Shown in pieces: positions 40,266 through 49,089 of a stretch of 64,000 nucleotides of DNA. The DNA comes from Duodenibacillus massiliensis. GTDB lineage: Bacteria > Pseudomonadota > Gammaproteobacteria > Burkholderiales > Burkholderiaceae_F. The notes under the pieces are model-generated. The model was not told the origin of the DNA and did no database searches. It saw nothing but the letters and a program-made list of their open reading frames with translations. The DNA is taken from positions 495,869-559,868 of the forward strand of contig NZ_LT635859.1 in the NCBI RefSeq assembly GCF_900128485.1. The letters run 5' to 3'. A program made the translations under genes and the position numbers. Position 1 is the first letter of the stretch. Each line of letters opens with the position of its first letter.

Positions 40266-40622
40266 CTACGGAACATTGAACTTAAAGTCGTGGCACTGAG
40301 CGCAGAAGTTTTCGCTCTTTTCGTGGCCCAGGTGGCAGTTCGTGCACTCGAGCTTATCCTGGTAGTGCGGAGAGGTGTGCGGGTTGTGGGGCTTGACGTT
40401 TTTCGTCTTATTCACCAGAGCCTGCGTCGGATGGCACTTCGTGCAGGTATTGATGTCGGGCGGATCAAGCTCGGCGGGATTGCCCTTACCGTGACACATC
40501 TCGCAACTCACCCCCTTTGCGACGTGGCGGTCAGCCAGAAACTTATCAGCGGCCGAAGCCTGGCTCACAGCCATGAGGCCGGCGCTCACTACAGCCAACG
40601 TCATCAGAGCAGTACGCAGCAT
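40266..40622 (-). CDS. Small periplasmic tetrahaem cytochrome c
   Basis: 118 aa with a Sec signal (LRTALMTLAVVSAGLMAVS, cleaved after ASA) and four CxxCH haem sites: CEMCH, CTKCH, CTNCH and CAQCH, with several extra His residues as distal ligands. This is the small tetrahaem/cytochrome c3-like type, which carries electrons to periplasmic flavoprotein reductases such as fumarate-type reductases. No reductase gene is adjacent, so it must serve partners encoded elsewhere. AGGAGAAA precedes the ATG. It lies at the end of, but separate from, the isc region. Confidence 0.9.
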   Translation of the reverse strand: MLRTALMTLAVVSAGLMAVSQASAADKFLADRHVAKGVSCEMCHGKGNPAELDPPDINTCTKCHPTQALVNKTKNVKPHNPHTSPHYQDKLECTNCHLGHEKSENFCAQCHDFKFNVP

Positions 40623-40780
40623 TTTCTTTTTCTCCTGAATCGGGGGATTTCTCTTTTATTCTGCAGGGCGCATTATGGGCTTATGCGAAACTTAAAGCCA
40701 TAACAAAAAAGGGCGTCCCTACTGGGGAAATCACTAGGAGAATTATGCGGACCTTAAGCTCCTAGGAGTTTTGCCCGCGG

Positions 40781-40981
40781 TCAGTCGCGCTCGTCAATCC
40801 AAATCTGAAGGATCGCCTCAAGGCGCGCTTCGGTGGAAGCCTGCGGGTCATCGTCAAAATCCGGAAGCGCCAGAATTTTGGCGTGCAGTTCCGTCATTCT
40901 GAGCGTTGTCGGGTCCAGGTCCGGCTCATTGTCGTAAAGCTCTTCGGCAATGGCGCGGCTGTCGGTCCATTTGAGTCCCAT
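40781..40981 (-). CDS. iscX: Fe-S assembly adaptor IscX
   Basis: 66 aa ([15 protein letters not shown]..., with [11 protein letters not shown]), the usual IscX/YfhJ length. It binds IscS and iron and modulates sulfur transfer. ATG 40981 has GGGAGAG upstream. The open frame further back to 41110 overlaps fdx and is not real. A terminator-like hairpin separates it from fdx, so its dose is probably lower than the rest of the operon. Confidence 0.92.
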   Translation of the reverse strand: MGLKWTDSRAIAEELYDNEPDLDPTTLRMTELHAKILALPDFDDDPQASTEARLEAILQIWIDERD

Positions 40982-41000
40982 GATTTTCTCTCCCAGGCAA

Positions 41001-41035
41001 AAAGAAAAAAGCCGGTGCTCACGAAAAACACCGGC
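41001..41035 (-). terminator. Terminator-like hairpin between fdx and iscX
   Basis: On the minus strand GCCGGTG (41035-41029) pairs with CACCGGC (41017-41011), followed by TTTTTTCTTTTT. It is a good intrinsic terminator placed inside an operon. Confidence 0.65.
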
Positions 41036-41051
41036 AGCGGCCGAAAACGGC

Positions 41052-41384
41052 TTATTCGTTGACGAGATTGCGGTTATTTTTCGGAATCTCGATGGTGATG
41101 TCTTTGTCACCCATCACGGTCTGGCAGGCAAGGCGCGATTCGCTTGTGGCGCCGAAGGCGTTGTCGAGCTGATCGTACTCGTCGTCGGAGGGCTCACCGA
41201 GGCTCTCAAACCCCTCCTTCACAATCACGTGGCAGGTCGCGCAGGCGCAGTTGTACTCGCAGGCGTGCGGCAGATTGATGCCCGACTTATTGAGGCTCTG
41301 CGCGAGCTTTTCACCCGTTTTGACTTCAATTTTGGCGCCCTGCGGGCAGAGTTTTTCGTTCGGAAGAATCGTTACAAAAGGCAT
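41052..41384 (-). CDS. fdx: ISC-system [2Fe-2S] ferredoxin
   Basis: 110 aa. Cluster ligands in [11 protein letters not shown] plus the later Cys in RLACQTV, the adrenodoxin-type pattern. It supplies electrons for cluster assembly on IscU. AGGAG precedes the ATG. It lies directly downstream of hscA, as in other isc operons. Confidence 0.95.
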   Translation of the reverse strand: MPFVTILPNEKLCPQGAKIEVKTGEKLAQSLNKSGINLPHACEYNCACATCHVIVKEGFESLGEPSDDEYDQLDNAFGATSESRLACQTVMGDKDITIEIPKNNRNLVNE

Positions 41385-41410
41385 GGTTAATCTCCTGATA
41401 ATTTGTGTTT

Positions 41411-43288
41411 TTAAATCTTGATGTCACTTAAGCTTTGGCCGGCCAGGGCCTGACGGATCGAGCGGTCCATGCGCCGTGCGGCAAAGTCGCCCGTGACGCG
41501 TGTGAGCTCATCAAGCGCCTTTTTAATGGCGGCGGCGTCCGTCCCTGAAGCGGTCTTTTTAAGTGCCGCTTCAGCTGCATCAATCGTGCGGCGCTCGGCG
41601 TCATCCAAAAGGTCTCCGTCCTGAGCCAGGGCCGAATCCGTGGATTCGATGAGACGGTCGGCTTCCACGCGGTTTTCACGCAGTTCCCTCTCGTGCATGT
41701 CGCTTTCAGCCGAGCTCGACCCGTCTTTAAGCATCCGCACGATATCCTCGTCACTTAACCCGTAACTCGGTTTCACGGTGATGGAACTTTCCACCCCGGT
41801 GTGCTGTTCGCGGGCTGAGACCGACAAAAGGCCGTCGGCGTCAATCTGAAAGGTCACGCGGATGCGGGCAGCACCGGCTGCCAGCGGCGGGATCCCGCGC
41901 AATTCAAAGCGCGCAAGCGACCGGCAGGCGTCCACCACTTCGCGTTCGCCCTGCACCACATGAATGGCCATCGCGGTCTGTCCGTCCTTAAAGGTCGTGA
42001 AGTCCTGCGCCATCGCCACCGGTATTGCGGTGTTTCTGGGAATGACTTTTTCAACGAGCCCGCCCATGGTTTCCAGGCCCAGGGACAACGGCGTGACGTC
42101 CAGAAGCAGCCAGTCGTCGCCTTCGGCAACGTTACCGGCAAGCTTATTGGCCTGCATCGCTGCGCCCACGGCCACCACCTGGTCCGGGTCGATGTTGCAA
42201 AGCGGCGCCTTTCCGAAATACGCATCAACGGCCTTGCGCACGCAGGGCATGCGCGTTGCGCCCCCCACAAGCACCACGCCCTTAATATCGGCGGCGCTTT
42301 TTTTGGCGTCCTTTAAAACGTTTCCCACGGCGTCCGTTGTCTTTTGCACAAGCGGAAAGACCATGTCGTCAAAAGCCGCGCGGGTGAGCGTTTTTTCAAT
42401 TGTGCGGCCGTCGGAGAGTTCGAGCTTTAAAACCACCGCATCGGTGTCGGTGAGCGCTTCGCGCGCTTTTTTCGCCGCGAGCGTGAGCCTGCGTTTGTCT
42501 TTGGGCGTGAGAATCCCCTCGCCCTGACCGGCAACGCCTTCAAGCGCCCAGCAGACGACGCGGTGATCGAAGTCATCGCCCCCCAAGGCGGAGTTGCCGC
42601 CCGTGGCGAGCACTTCAAAAACACCCTTGGTGAGTTCCAGCAGCGACACATCAAAGGTGCCGCCCCCGAGGTCATAGATGAGATAAAGGCCTTCCGCGGC
42701 GTTATCAAGCCCGTAGGCGAGCGCCGCAGCCGTCGGTTCATTCAAAAGCCGCAGAACGTTAAGCCCCGCCAGACGCGCCGCGTCCTTGGTAGCCTGGCGC
42801 TGCGCGTCGTCAAAGTACGCAGGCACCGTAATCACGGCCCCCACAAGCTCCCCGCCGAGGCGCGCTTCAGCGCGCGCTTTCAGGGCCTTTAAAACTTCAG
42901 ATGAGACTTCCACGGGGGTTTTCACGCCCGCCGCGGTTTCAATTTTCACCATCCCTTCGCCCGGCACAAAGCGGTAGGGAAGCGTGATGTTCCCGGCGAT
43001 GTCTTTAAGCCCCCGGCCGATCAGGCGCTTGGCTGAACTGATGGTGTTTAAGGGATCGTCGGCCTGCTCGACCGCGGCCTGCCAGCCCGTGTGCACGGTG
43101 CCGTCGGCGAGATACCGGACAATTGAAGGCAGAAGCGCCCGCCCCTCATCGTCGCGGATCACTTCGGCTGCGCCGCTTACGACGCTTGCCACAAGGGAAT
43201 TAGTGGTGCCGAGGTCAATACCGACCGCAAGCCGCTCCTCGTGCGGCGCCGCGGACAAACCCGGTTCGGCAATCTGCATGAGCCCCAT
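41411..43288 (-). CDS. hscA: Fe-S assembly chaperone HscA (Hsp70 family)
   Basis: 625 aa, typical of HscA. The actin-like ATPase starts with [12 protein letters not shown] near residue 23, with phosphate loops [12 protein letters not shown] near 208 and [10 protein letters not shown] near 340. The substrate-binding domain begins near residue 395. It drives cluster release from IscU by binding its LPPVK motif, which is present in this iscU. AAGGAATT precedes the ATG, two bases after the hscB stop. Confidence 0.96.
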   Translation of the reverse strand: MGLMQIAEPGLSAAPHEERLAVGIDLGTTNSLVASVVSGAAEVIRDDEGRALLPSIVRYLADGTVHTGWQAAVEQADDPLNTISSAKRLIGRGLKDIAGNITLPYRFVPGEGMVKIETAAGVKTPVEVSSEVLKALKARAEARLGGELVGAVITVPAYFDDAQRQATKDAARLAGLNVLRLLNEPTAAALAYGLDNAAEGLYLIYDLGGGTFDVSLLELTKGVFEVLATGGNSALGGDDFDHRVVCWALEGVAGQGEGILTPKDKRRLTLAAKKAREALTDTDAVVLKLELSDGRTIEKTLTRAAFDDMVFPLVQKTTDAVGNVLKDAKKSAADIKGVVLVGGATRMPCVRKAVDAYFGKAPLCNIDPDQVVAVGAAMQANKLAGNVAEGDDWLLLDVTPLSLGLETMGGLVEKVIPRNTAIPVAMAQDFTTFKDGQTAMAIHVVQGEREVVDACRSLARFELRGIPPLAAGAARIRVTFQIDADGLLSVSAREQHTGVESSITVKPSYGLSDEDIVRMLKDGSSSAESDMHERELRENRVEADRLIESTDSALAQDGDLLDDAERRTIDAAEAALKKTASGTDAAAIKKALDELTRVTGDFAARRMDRSIRQALAGQSLSDIKI

Positions 43289-43290
43289 GA

Positions 43291-43800
43291 TCAGAATTCC
43301 TTACGTACATCACTGCCCGCGAGTTCCGCGCGCATCTTTTCAATAAACATGAGGCGCCGCACGGACTGAACCGCCGCGTCATTGTCCCTGGCGTCATCAA
43401 GCGCCGCAGCCAATACGCCGATTTCCTTCGTGCGCGCGGCGTCCACTTCGGCGATCAACTTGTCCCGGGCCTCACCCTGCGCTTCTTCAGCGGCTTCCCG
43501 CCACTGCATCTGCTGCATGAGAAAGGCCGTGTCCATGTGCGTGTCGGTTTCGCTTTTGATGTCGCGGCCCCTGAGTTTCAGCAATTCCGTAGCCCGGGCA
43601 ACCGGCGTCATCAAAGCATCGCGCGCTTCGTTGATGCGGCCCGCCCACTGCTCGGCCACGCGGCGCTCGGCGGCTGAGCGGTCGGCAAAGCGGTCGGGGT
43701 GCACCGCGGCAATGGCTTTTTTCCAGCCCGCTTCAACCGCGGCCGGATCAAGCCTGAACTGCTCGGGAACCCCGAGCAGTACAAAAGACGTCATCTGCAT
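43291..43800 (-). CDS. hscB: Fe-S assembly J-protein co-chaperone HscB
   Basis: About 169 aa. The J domain includes the diagnostic HPDRF near residue 35. The C-terminal helical domain (about 90-165) binds IscU. It stimulates HscA ATPase. I chose ATG 43800 ([10 protein letters not shown]); ATG 43794 is equally possible, and a TTG at 43806 is less likely. No strong ribosome site, consistent with coupling to iscA nine bases upstream. Confidence 0.92.
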   Translation of the reverse strand: MQMTSFVLLGVPEQFRLDPAAVEAGWKKAIAAVHPDRFADRSAAERRVAEQWAGRINEARDALMTPVARATELLKLRGRDIKSETDTHMDTAFLMQQMQWREAAEEAQGEARDKLIAEVDAARTKEIGVLAAALDDARDNDAAVQSVRRLMFIEKMRAELAGSDVRKEF

Positions 43801-43809
43801 GATCAAAAA

Positions 43810-44133
43810 TCAGACGTGAAAGGACTTACCGCACCCGCAGGTCTCTTTTTCCTGCGGATTGTTGTACTTAAAGCCTTCCTGCAGGCCCTCCTTGACATAG
43901 TCAAGTTCGGTGCCGTCAATGTAGGGAAGACTCTTTGCGTCAACAATCACCTTGACGCCGTGACTTTCCCACATCTGATCATCGTCGTTCACGGCATCGG
44001 CAAACTCAAGCTTATAGGCCATCCCCGAGCAACCCGAGGTTTTTACGCCGAGCCTTAAACCAATGCCCTTGCCGCGCTTGGCAAGATAGGCTGCAACGTG
44101 CTTGGCGGCGGCTTCCGTTAGTGTGACTGCCAT
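43810..44133 (-). CDS. iscA: A-type Fe-S carrier IscA
   Basis: 107 aa. The three conserved cysteines of the HesB/IscA fold are present: SGCSG near residue 34 and CGCG near 100. It carries or donates iron or [2Fe-2S]/[4Fe-4S] clusters. AGGAG precedes the ATG. Part of iscRSUA-hscBA-fdx-iscX. Confidence 0.95.
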   Translation of the reverse strand: MAVTLTEAAAKHVAAYLAKRGKGIGLRLGVKTSGCSGMAYKLEFADAVNDDDQMWESHGVKVIVDAKSLPYIDGTELDYVKEGLQEGFKYNNPQEKETCGCGKSFHV

Positions 44134-44170
44134 AATCCTTTACTCCTGAAATCCGGTGTCCTGCGCGGGC

Positions 44171-44557
44171 TTACTTTGCCTGCTGCTTCTTCTTGTAGTC
44201 GTCAATGGCGGCCTTTACCGCATCTTCGGCGAGAATCGAGCAGTGAATCTTCACGGGCGGAAGGGCGAGCTCCTCGGCAATCGCGCTGTTGGAGATCTTG
44301 GCTGCATCGTCCAGGCTCTTACCTTTCACCCATTCGGTCACCAGAGAACTCGAGGCAATCGCCGAGCCGCAGCCGTAGGTCTTAAATTTGGCGTCTTCAA
44401 TCACGCCCTTGTCGTTGACCTTAATCTGCAGGCGCATCACGTCACCGCAGGCGGGGGCCCCCACCATACCGGTGCCGACGTTGGCGTCATCCTTGTCAAG
44501 CGTTCCCACGTTGCGGGGATGCTCGTAGTGGTCCATCAGTTTTTCGCTGTAAGGCAT
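44171..44557 (-). CDS. iscU: Fe-S cluster scaffold IscU
   Basis: 128 aa. The three ligand cysteines are visible (APACGD, YGCGSA, IHCS), with the conserved Asp two residues after the first. LPPVKIHCS is the HscA recognition motif. Clusters are built here from IscS sulfur. GAAGAAG precedes the ATG. Confidence 0.97.
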   Translation of the reverse strand: MPYSEKLMDHYEHPRNVGTLDKDDANVGTGMVGAPACGDVMRLQIKVNDKGVIEDAKFKTYGCGSAIASSSLVTEWVKGKSLDDAAKISNSAIAEELALPPVKIHCSILAEDAVKAAIDDYKKKQQAK

Positions 44558-44634
44558 TTCTTCTTCACTCCGGAAAATTCGTGATTTTCCCCGGACGCGC
44601 TTTATAAAGCAGAGCCCGGGGTACGGTCAAAGAC

Positions 44635-45852
44635 TCAGTGTTCGCTCCACTTCACCTGGGCCATGTCGATGCCCTGCTGGTGCATTTCCCACAGGGGCGA
44701 GAGCTCACGCAGCTTCGCGACTTTTTCCGTGAGAAGCTTCACGGCAAAATCGATTTCTTCTTCGGTCGTAAAGCGCCCGAGCGTAAAGCGGATCGAGCTG
44801 TGCGCAAGTTCATCGCTTCTGCCCAGAGACTTCAGCACGTAACTCGGCTCAAGCGAAGCCGAGGTGCAGGCAGAGCCAGAACTCACCGCCAAGTCCTTGA
44901 CGGCCATCATGAGGCTTTCGCCTTCGATGAAATTGAAGGACACGTTAAGGTTGGAGCAGACGCGGTGCTCCATGTCGCCGTTAATGACGATTTCGGGGAT
45001 GTTCTTTTCGATCCCGTCCTTTAAGCGGTCACGAAGAGCGGCGATACGCTTGATTTCCTCGGCCTGCTCCAGGCGCGCGAGGCGGTAGGCTTCACCCATA
45101 CCGACAATCTGGTGCGTAGGCAGCGTGCCAGAGCGCATGCCGCGTTCGTGTCCGCCCCCGTGAATCTGCGGTTCGATACGAACACGGGGCTTGCGGCGCA
45201 CGTAAAGGGCACCGACACCCTTGGGGCCGTAAACCTTGTGACCGGAAAGGCTCATGAGGTCAATCTTGAGTTTTTCCGTATCCAGGTCCATCTTGCCCAC
45301 GGCCTGCGTGGCGTCGCAGTGGTAAAGCACGCCGTGCCTGCGGCACATTTCGCCGATTGCGGCAATATCCTGAATGACGCCGATTTCGTTGTTGACGGCC
45401 ATCACGGAAACGAGCGTCGTGTCCGGACGGATGGCGGCTTCAAGCTTGGCAAGATCGAGAAGGCCGTTTTCCTCAACGTCCATGTAGGTCACTTCAAAAC
45501 CTTCGGTTTCAAGATGGCGCATGGAGTCAAGCACAGCCTTGTGTTCGGTCTTGACCGTAATGAGGTGCTTGCCCTTATCCTTGTAGAAGTGCGCAACCCC
45601 CTTGATTGCGAGGTTGTCGGCTTCCGTTGCGCCCGAAGTCCACACGATTTCACGGGGATCGGCGTTGATGTAGCGGGCCACTTCGGCGCGCGCTTCTTCA
45701 ACGGCCTTTTCGGCCTCCCAGCCGTAGGCGTGCGAGCGGCTTGCGGGGTTACCGAACTTTTCGCACAGGTAGGGAATCATTTTTTCGGCCACGCGCGGAT
45801 CCACCGGGGTCGTTGCCGAGTAGTCAAGGTAGACAGGAAGCTTCAGGGTCAT
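44635..45852 (-). CDS. iscS: Cysteine desulfurase IscS
   Basis: 405 aa, PLP enzyme that takes sulfur from cysteine as a persulfide. The PLP lysine is in [12 protein letters not shown] and the mobile catalytic cysteine in [13 protein letters not shown] near residue 328. Length and C-terminus (ending WSEH) match IscS group I. Located between iscR and iscU. Confidence 0.97.
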   Translation of the reverse strand: MTLKLPVYLDYSATTPVDPRVAEKMIPYLCEKFGNPASRSHAYGWEAEKAVEEARAEVARYINADPREIVWTSGATEADNLAIKGVAHFYKDKGKHLITVKTEHKAVLDSMRHLETEGFEVTYMDVEENGLLDLAKLEAAIRPDTTLVSVMAVNNEIGVIQDIAAIGEMCRRHGVLYHCDATQAVGKMDLDTEKLKIDLMSLSGHKVYGPKGVGALYVRRKPRVRIEPQIHGGGHERGMRSGTLPTHQIVGMGEAYRLARLEQAEEIKRIAALRDRLKDGIEKNIPEIVINGDMEHRVCSNLNVSFNFIEGESLMMAVKDLAVSSGSACTSASLEPSYVLKSLGRSDELAHSSIRFTLGRFTTEEEIDFAVKLLTEKVAKLRELSPLWEMHQQGIDMAQVKWSEH

Positions 45853-45934
45853 TCGTTGTTACTGCGGCCTTTTGTTGCCGCATCCTCATGGATTAAAAGT
45901 GTCTTCTGATGAAAAACGGGTTCTTCAAAAAAAA

Positions 45935-46405
45935 TCAGTGCGCGGGCATTCTCACCCGCACGGGCGACTCATTGGCGGCCTCGGCGGCATGCGCGTGGCG
46001 CGCTTCGTAGCGGTCGCGGATGTCGGAGAGCGTCTGCGTATTTAAAAACTCGGCCATCCGGTCGTTTAATTCCGACCACAGACCGTGCGCGAGGCACTCG
46101 GCTCCGCCGCGGCAGCTTGCGCCCCCGCGGCACTGCGTGGCATCAACCTTACCTTCCACCGCAGAGACAATTTCTCCGGCGGTGATTTTGTCGGTCGGCC
46201 GTGCCAGGCGGTAACCGCCTCCGGGGCCGCGGACGGACTGCACCAGTTCGGCGCGCCTCAGCTTACAGAAAATCTGTTCAAGATAGGCCACTGAGATCTG
46301 CTGGCGGCGGGCAATGTCACTTAAGCGCACCGGGCCCGCGTCACCGTAGAGGGCCAGGTCGATCATGCTCGTCACCGCAAAGCGGCCGCGTGTCGTCAGT
46401 TTCAT
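45935..46405 (-). CDS. iscR: Fe-S-sensing repressor IscR
   Basis: 156 aa, Rrf2 family. The helix-turn-helix lies at about residues 25-55. The cluster ligands appear as Cys-X5-Cys-X5-Cys-X2-His (CRGGASC, then GGAECLAH near 92-107), as in E. coli IscR. With a [2Fe-2S] cluster it represses the isc operon. ATG 46405 (MKLTTRGRFAVT) is the family start; the seven-residue upstream extension is unlikely. Two IscR-box-like sites lie upstream, giving the expected feedback loop. Confidence 0.95.
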   Translation of the reverse strand: MKLTTRGRFAVTSMIDLALYGDAGPVRLSDIARRQQISVAYLEQIFCKLRRAELVQSVRGPGGGYRLARPTDKITAGEIVSAVEGKVDATQCRGGASCRGGAECLAHGLWSELNDRMAEFLNTQTLSDIRDRYEARHAHAAEAANESPVRVRMPAH

Positions 46406-46434
46406 AATCGTGTCGCTCAGCCTCAAAAAAATAA

Positions 46435-46459
46435 ATAGCCGAGTAATTTTGTCAGGAAT
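46435..46459 (-). promoter_or_regulatory. IscR box 1 (type 1)
   Basis: Minus strand reads ATTCCTGAC, AAAATTA, CTCGGCTAT, close to the type 1 consensus ATASYYGACTRWWWYAGTCRRSTAT. Its proximal edge is 30 bp upstream of the iscR start. Confidence 0.65.
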
Positions 46460-46479
46460 GATACAGATTCCGGCAGAAA

Positions 46480-46504
46480 ATAGCTGACTAAAACTGTCAG
46501 GTTT
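46480..46504 (-). promoter_or_regulatory. IscR box 2 (type 1)
   Basis: Minus strand reads AAACCTGAC, AGTTTTA, GTCAGCTAT, an even better match to the type 1 consensus. Its centre is 45 bp upstream of box 1. Confidence 0.7.
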
Positions 46505-46580
46505 AGAAAAACCCTGCTTCCGAACTAAGACTTGTTACGGTGTCCTCCTCCGGCTTTATTACAATGTTCTGCTAAGACGA

Positions 46581-46609
46581 AAGGTGCGCCGGACGTAAGG
46601 GCGCGCCTT
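46581..46609 (+). other. Leader hairpin before the ABC binding-protein gene
   Basis: AAGGTGCGCC pairs with GGCGCGCCTT (one G-U pair), followed by CTTTG. It ends 24 bp before the start codon, so it may be a leader structure or the terminator of a short transcript. Confidence 0.4.
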
Positions 46610-46632
46610 CTTTGTGTTCGGAGAAACAAACC

Positions 46633-47379
46633 ATGAGAAAAACGACGCTTTGTGCCGTCCTTTTTGCCGCTGCGTTCGGCGTCCACTGCGCGCAGGCCGC
46701 CCAGACCCTGCGCGTTGCCACGGAAAGCACCTTTCCGCCCTTTGAGTACGTGAACACCAAAACCGGTGACATCGAGGGCTTTGACATGGACCTCATCCGG
46801 CTGCTCGCGAAAAAAGCGGGCTACAACATCGAAATCGCCAACATGGGGTTTGATGCGATTGTCCCGGGCATTCTCACAAACACCGTTGATATCGGCGCCG
46901 CGGGCATTTCCATTACGCCGCAGCGCGCTAAGCGCGTTCTTTTTACGGATCCCTACTACACCTCGGGGCTTTCCTTCGTGATCCGCGCTGAAGACAAAAC
47001 GAAACTCAAAAGCATCAAAGATCTCGACAATCAGCCGATCTGCGTGCAGATCGGCACCTCGGGCGCCATGCGTGCGGCCAAGATCCCCGGCGCCACGGTC
47101 CGTACCTATAACGGGCTCAATGAAGCCTATACGGAACTCTTAAACGGCGGCTGCCGCGCCGTGCTTAACGATAAGCCCGTAAACGGCTACTTCATGGCCA
47201 AGTCCAATAAGAGCAAGCGCTACCACCACGTCACCGACGAGAGCCTTAAAGCCGAAGAGTTCGGGTTTGCCGTGAGTAAAGAGCGCCCGGAGCTGCTTGA
47301 AAAGCTCAACAAGGCCCTAAGAGAAGCCCGTAAAAACGGCGAGTACCAGGCGCTTTACACGAAGTACTTCGGGGAGTAA
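46633..47379 (+). CDS. Amino-acid ABC transporter binding protein
   Basis: 248 aa, SBP family 3, paralogous to the one at 11.2-12.0 kb. Signal peptide residues 1-21, cleaved near CAQA. Signatures LRVATESTFPPFEYVN, GFDMDLIRLLAKKAGY and DPYYTSGLSFV indicate a polar or charged amino-acid ligand. GGAGAAA precedes ATG 46633. The matching permease follows after 173 bp. Confidence 0.9.
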   Translation: MRKTTLCAVLFAAAFGVHCAQAAQTLRVATESTFPPFEYVNTKTGDIEGFDMDLIRLLAKKAGYNIEIANMGFDAIVPGILTNTVDIGAAGISITPQRAKRVLFTDPYYTSGLSFVIRAEDKTKLKSIKDLDNQPICVQIGTSGAMRAAKIPGATVRTYNGLNEAYTELLNGGCRAVLNDKPVNGYFMAKSNKSKRYHHVTDESLKAEEFGFAVSKERPELLEKLNKALREARKNGEYQALYTKYFGE

Positions 47380-47444
47380 TCCGCCCGCCGTATGCGGTGT
47401 AAGCCGCACGCGGCGCGATTCTTCTTTATGATGCGTTGATAAGA

Positions 47445-47481
47445 AAGCCCGTTTCCGGGACGCCCCGCGTTCCGGGGGCTT
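47445..47481 (+). other. Hairpin between binding-protein and permease genes
   Basis: AAGCCC (47445-47450) and GGGCTT (47476-47481) enclose further GC-rich pairing (CCGGG/CCCCG). Such structures between SBP and permease genes often stabilise the upstream mRNA, giving more binding protein than permease. Confidence 0.45.
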
Positions 47482-47552
47482 ATTTCGTCCGCTGTTTTCA
47501 CTGTTTTTCTGCGTTCTCGGCCGCGGCTGAGAGCCAATCTTGGGAGCCACAC

Positions 47553-48218
47553 ATGGAGTTTGATTTTTCACTGATTACCGGGTCGCTGCCCCTGTTACTG
47601 CAGGGCGCACTTGTGACGCTGGAAATCACCGCGCTCTCCGTGGGCCTGGGACTCGTATTCGGTCTGATTGCGGCGCTCGCGCAGATTTCCAAGTTTGCCC
47701 CGCTGCGGCTTTTGGGCAAGATCTACGTGGACTTTATCCGCGGCACACCGCTTCTGGTGCAGATCTTCATCATCTACTTTGCCCTGCCCGTCATCATCGG
47801 CCAGCGCATCGACCCGTTTGTGGCGGCCGTGGCGGCCTGTTCCATTAATTCGGGCGCCTATGTGGCGGAAATCTTCCGCGCGGGCATTCAGTCGATTGAC
47901 ATCGGCCAGATGCGCGCGGGGCTTTCGCTCGGGATGAACTGGTCCATGACGATGCGCTACATCATCCTGCCGCAGGCCTTTAAGCGCATCATTCCGCCGC
48001 TTGGAAACGAATTTATCGCCATGCTCAAAGACTCGTCCCTTGTGTCCGTGATCGGCTTTGAAGAGCTCACGCGCTCGGGGCAGTTGATCATTGCCGAAAC
48101 CTACGGGTCACTGGAAATCTGGTCGGCCGTGGCGGTGATTTACCTCGTGATGACTCTGACCATCACGCGCCTTGTGAGTTTCCTTGAAAAGCGCTTTAAG
48201 ACGAGCGACGCACGTTAG
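47553..48218 (+). CDS. Amino-acid ABC transporter permease (HisM/GlnP type)
   Basis: 221 aa with five membrane segments. The ATPase-contacting EAA loop is EIFRAGIQSIDIGQMRAGLS near residue 110, then YIILPQAFK. It forms a homodimeric channel working with the SBP upstream. GGGAG precedes ATG 47553. No ATP-binding gene follows: a terminator comes next, so the ATPase must be supplied from elsewhere. Confidence 0.92.
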   Translation: MEFDFSLITGSLPLLLQGALVTLEITALSVGLGLVFGLIAALAQISKFAPLRLLGKIYVDFIRGTPLLVQIFIIYFALPVIIGQRIDPFVAAVAACSINSGAYVAEIFRAGIQSIDIGQMRAGLSLGMNWSMTMRYIILPQAFKRIIPPLGNEFIAMLKDSSLVSVIGFEELTRSGQLIIAETYGSLEIWSAVAVIYLVMTLTITRLVSFLEKRFKTSDAR

Positions 48219-48238
48219 AAAACTTTCAGGCAACACGC

Positions 48239-48276
48239 AAAAGGCCGCATTCCTTTTTTGGAAACGCGGCCTTTTT
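48239..48276. terminator. Bidirectional terminator after the permease
   Basis: AAAAGGCCGC (48239-48248) pairs with GCGGCCTTTTT (48266-48276). It sits between convergent genes. Confidence 0.75.
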
Positions 48277-48297
48277 GTTGGGTGGGCGCTTTACGCC

Positions 48298-49077
48298 TCA
48301 GAAAAGTTTGCCTGAGGCAATGTCCCAGGCGGTCTGCACGAAAAGAACCGCAAGCACGATGAAAATGATCGGCCGCACGATGCGGCTGCCGTTTTTAATC
48401 ACAAGGCCCGCGCCGATGTAGTGGCCCGCGATGCTAAACAGCGCAGCCGCAGCACCGAGCACCCAAAGCACTTCGCCAGAGGCGGCAAACGTCACAAGGG
48501 CCGCCGTGCCGCTTGCAAGATTCACAGCCTTCATTTCGCCCCCGGCGTTACGCACATCAAGCCCCGCAAAAAGGGAAAAGCCGATCAGCATAAAAGTGCC
48601 CGCACCGGGCCCGTAAAAGCCGTCGTAGATCCCGCAGATAGCGGACACCGCAACAAGCATGACGATGCGCCGCTCAAAAGGCATCTCCCGGCGTTCCGCC
48701 GCGAGCGACCCCGACCGAAAAAGAAGAAAACCGGCCACAAAAGGCAGCGCCGCCACCATCACAATGAGAAAAATATCCGCCGGCACTTTAAGGGCAATCA
48801 GAGCTCCGAGTGTGCTCCCCGCAAGCGCAGCCGCCACTGCGGGCACGGTCTGCCGCCAGTGCATGCAGCCCGCGCGCGCAAGCCTCACCGCCGACACGGC
48901 CATCCCCACGCAGCTTGAGAGCTTGTTGGTGCCGATTGCCATATGCGGGGGCACCCCGGCAATGAGGTATGCAGGCAGCGTAATGAGGCCTCCGCCTCCG
49001 GCAATCGCATCCACAAAACTGCCCAAAAACACCAGCGGACAGACGATGAGAAAAAGTGTGAGATCAAGCTCAGGCAC
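48298..49077 (-). CDS. TSUP/TauE-family membrane permease
   Basis: 259 aa with about eight hydrophobic segments. Family motifs GSFVDAIAGGGGLITLP near residue 19 and GIYDGFYGPGAGTF near 150 are the paired TauE/SafE repeats. Members export sulfite, sulfoacetate or other organosulfur anions; the substrate is not readable. The start is GTG 49077, with AGGAAGG upstream. It lies 12 bp after the peptide ABC ATPase stop and is probably co-transcribed with it. Confidence 0.88.
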   Translation of the reverse strand: MPELDLTLFLIVCPLVFLGSFVDAIAGGGGLITLPAYLIAGVPPHMAIGTNKLSSCVGMAVSAVRLARAGCMHWRQTVPAVAAALAGSTLGALIALKVPADIFLIVMVAALPFVAGFLLFRSGSLAAERREMPFERRIVMLVAVSAICGIYDGFYGPGAGTFMLIGFSLFAGLDVRNAGGEMKAVNLASGTAALVTFAASGEVLWVLGAAAALFSIAGHYIGAGLVIKNGSRIVRPIIFIVLAVLFVQTAWDIASGKLF

Positions 49078-49089
49078 GACAAAACCTTC

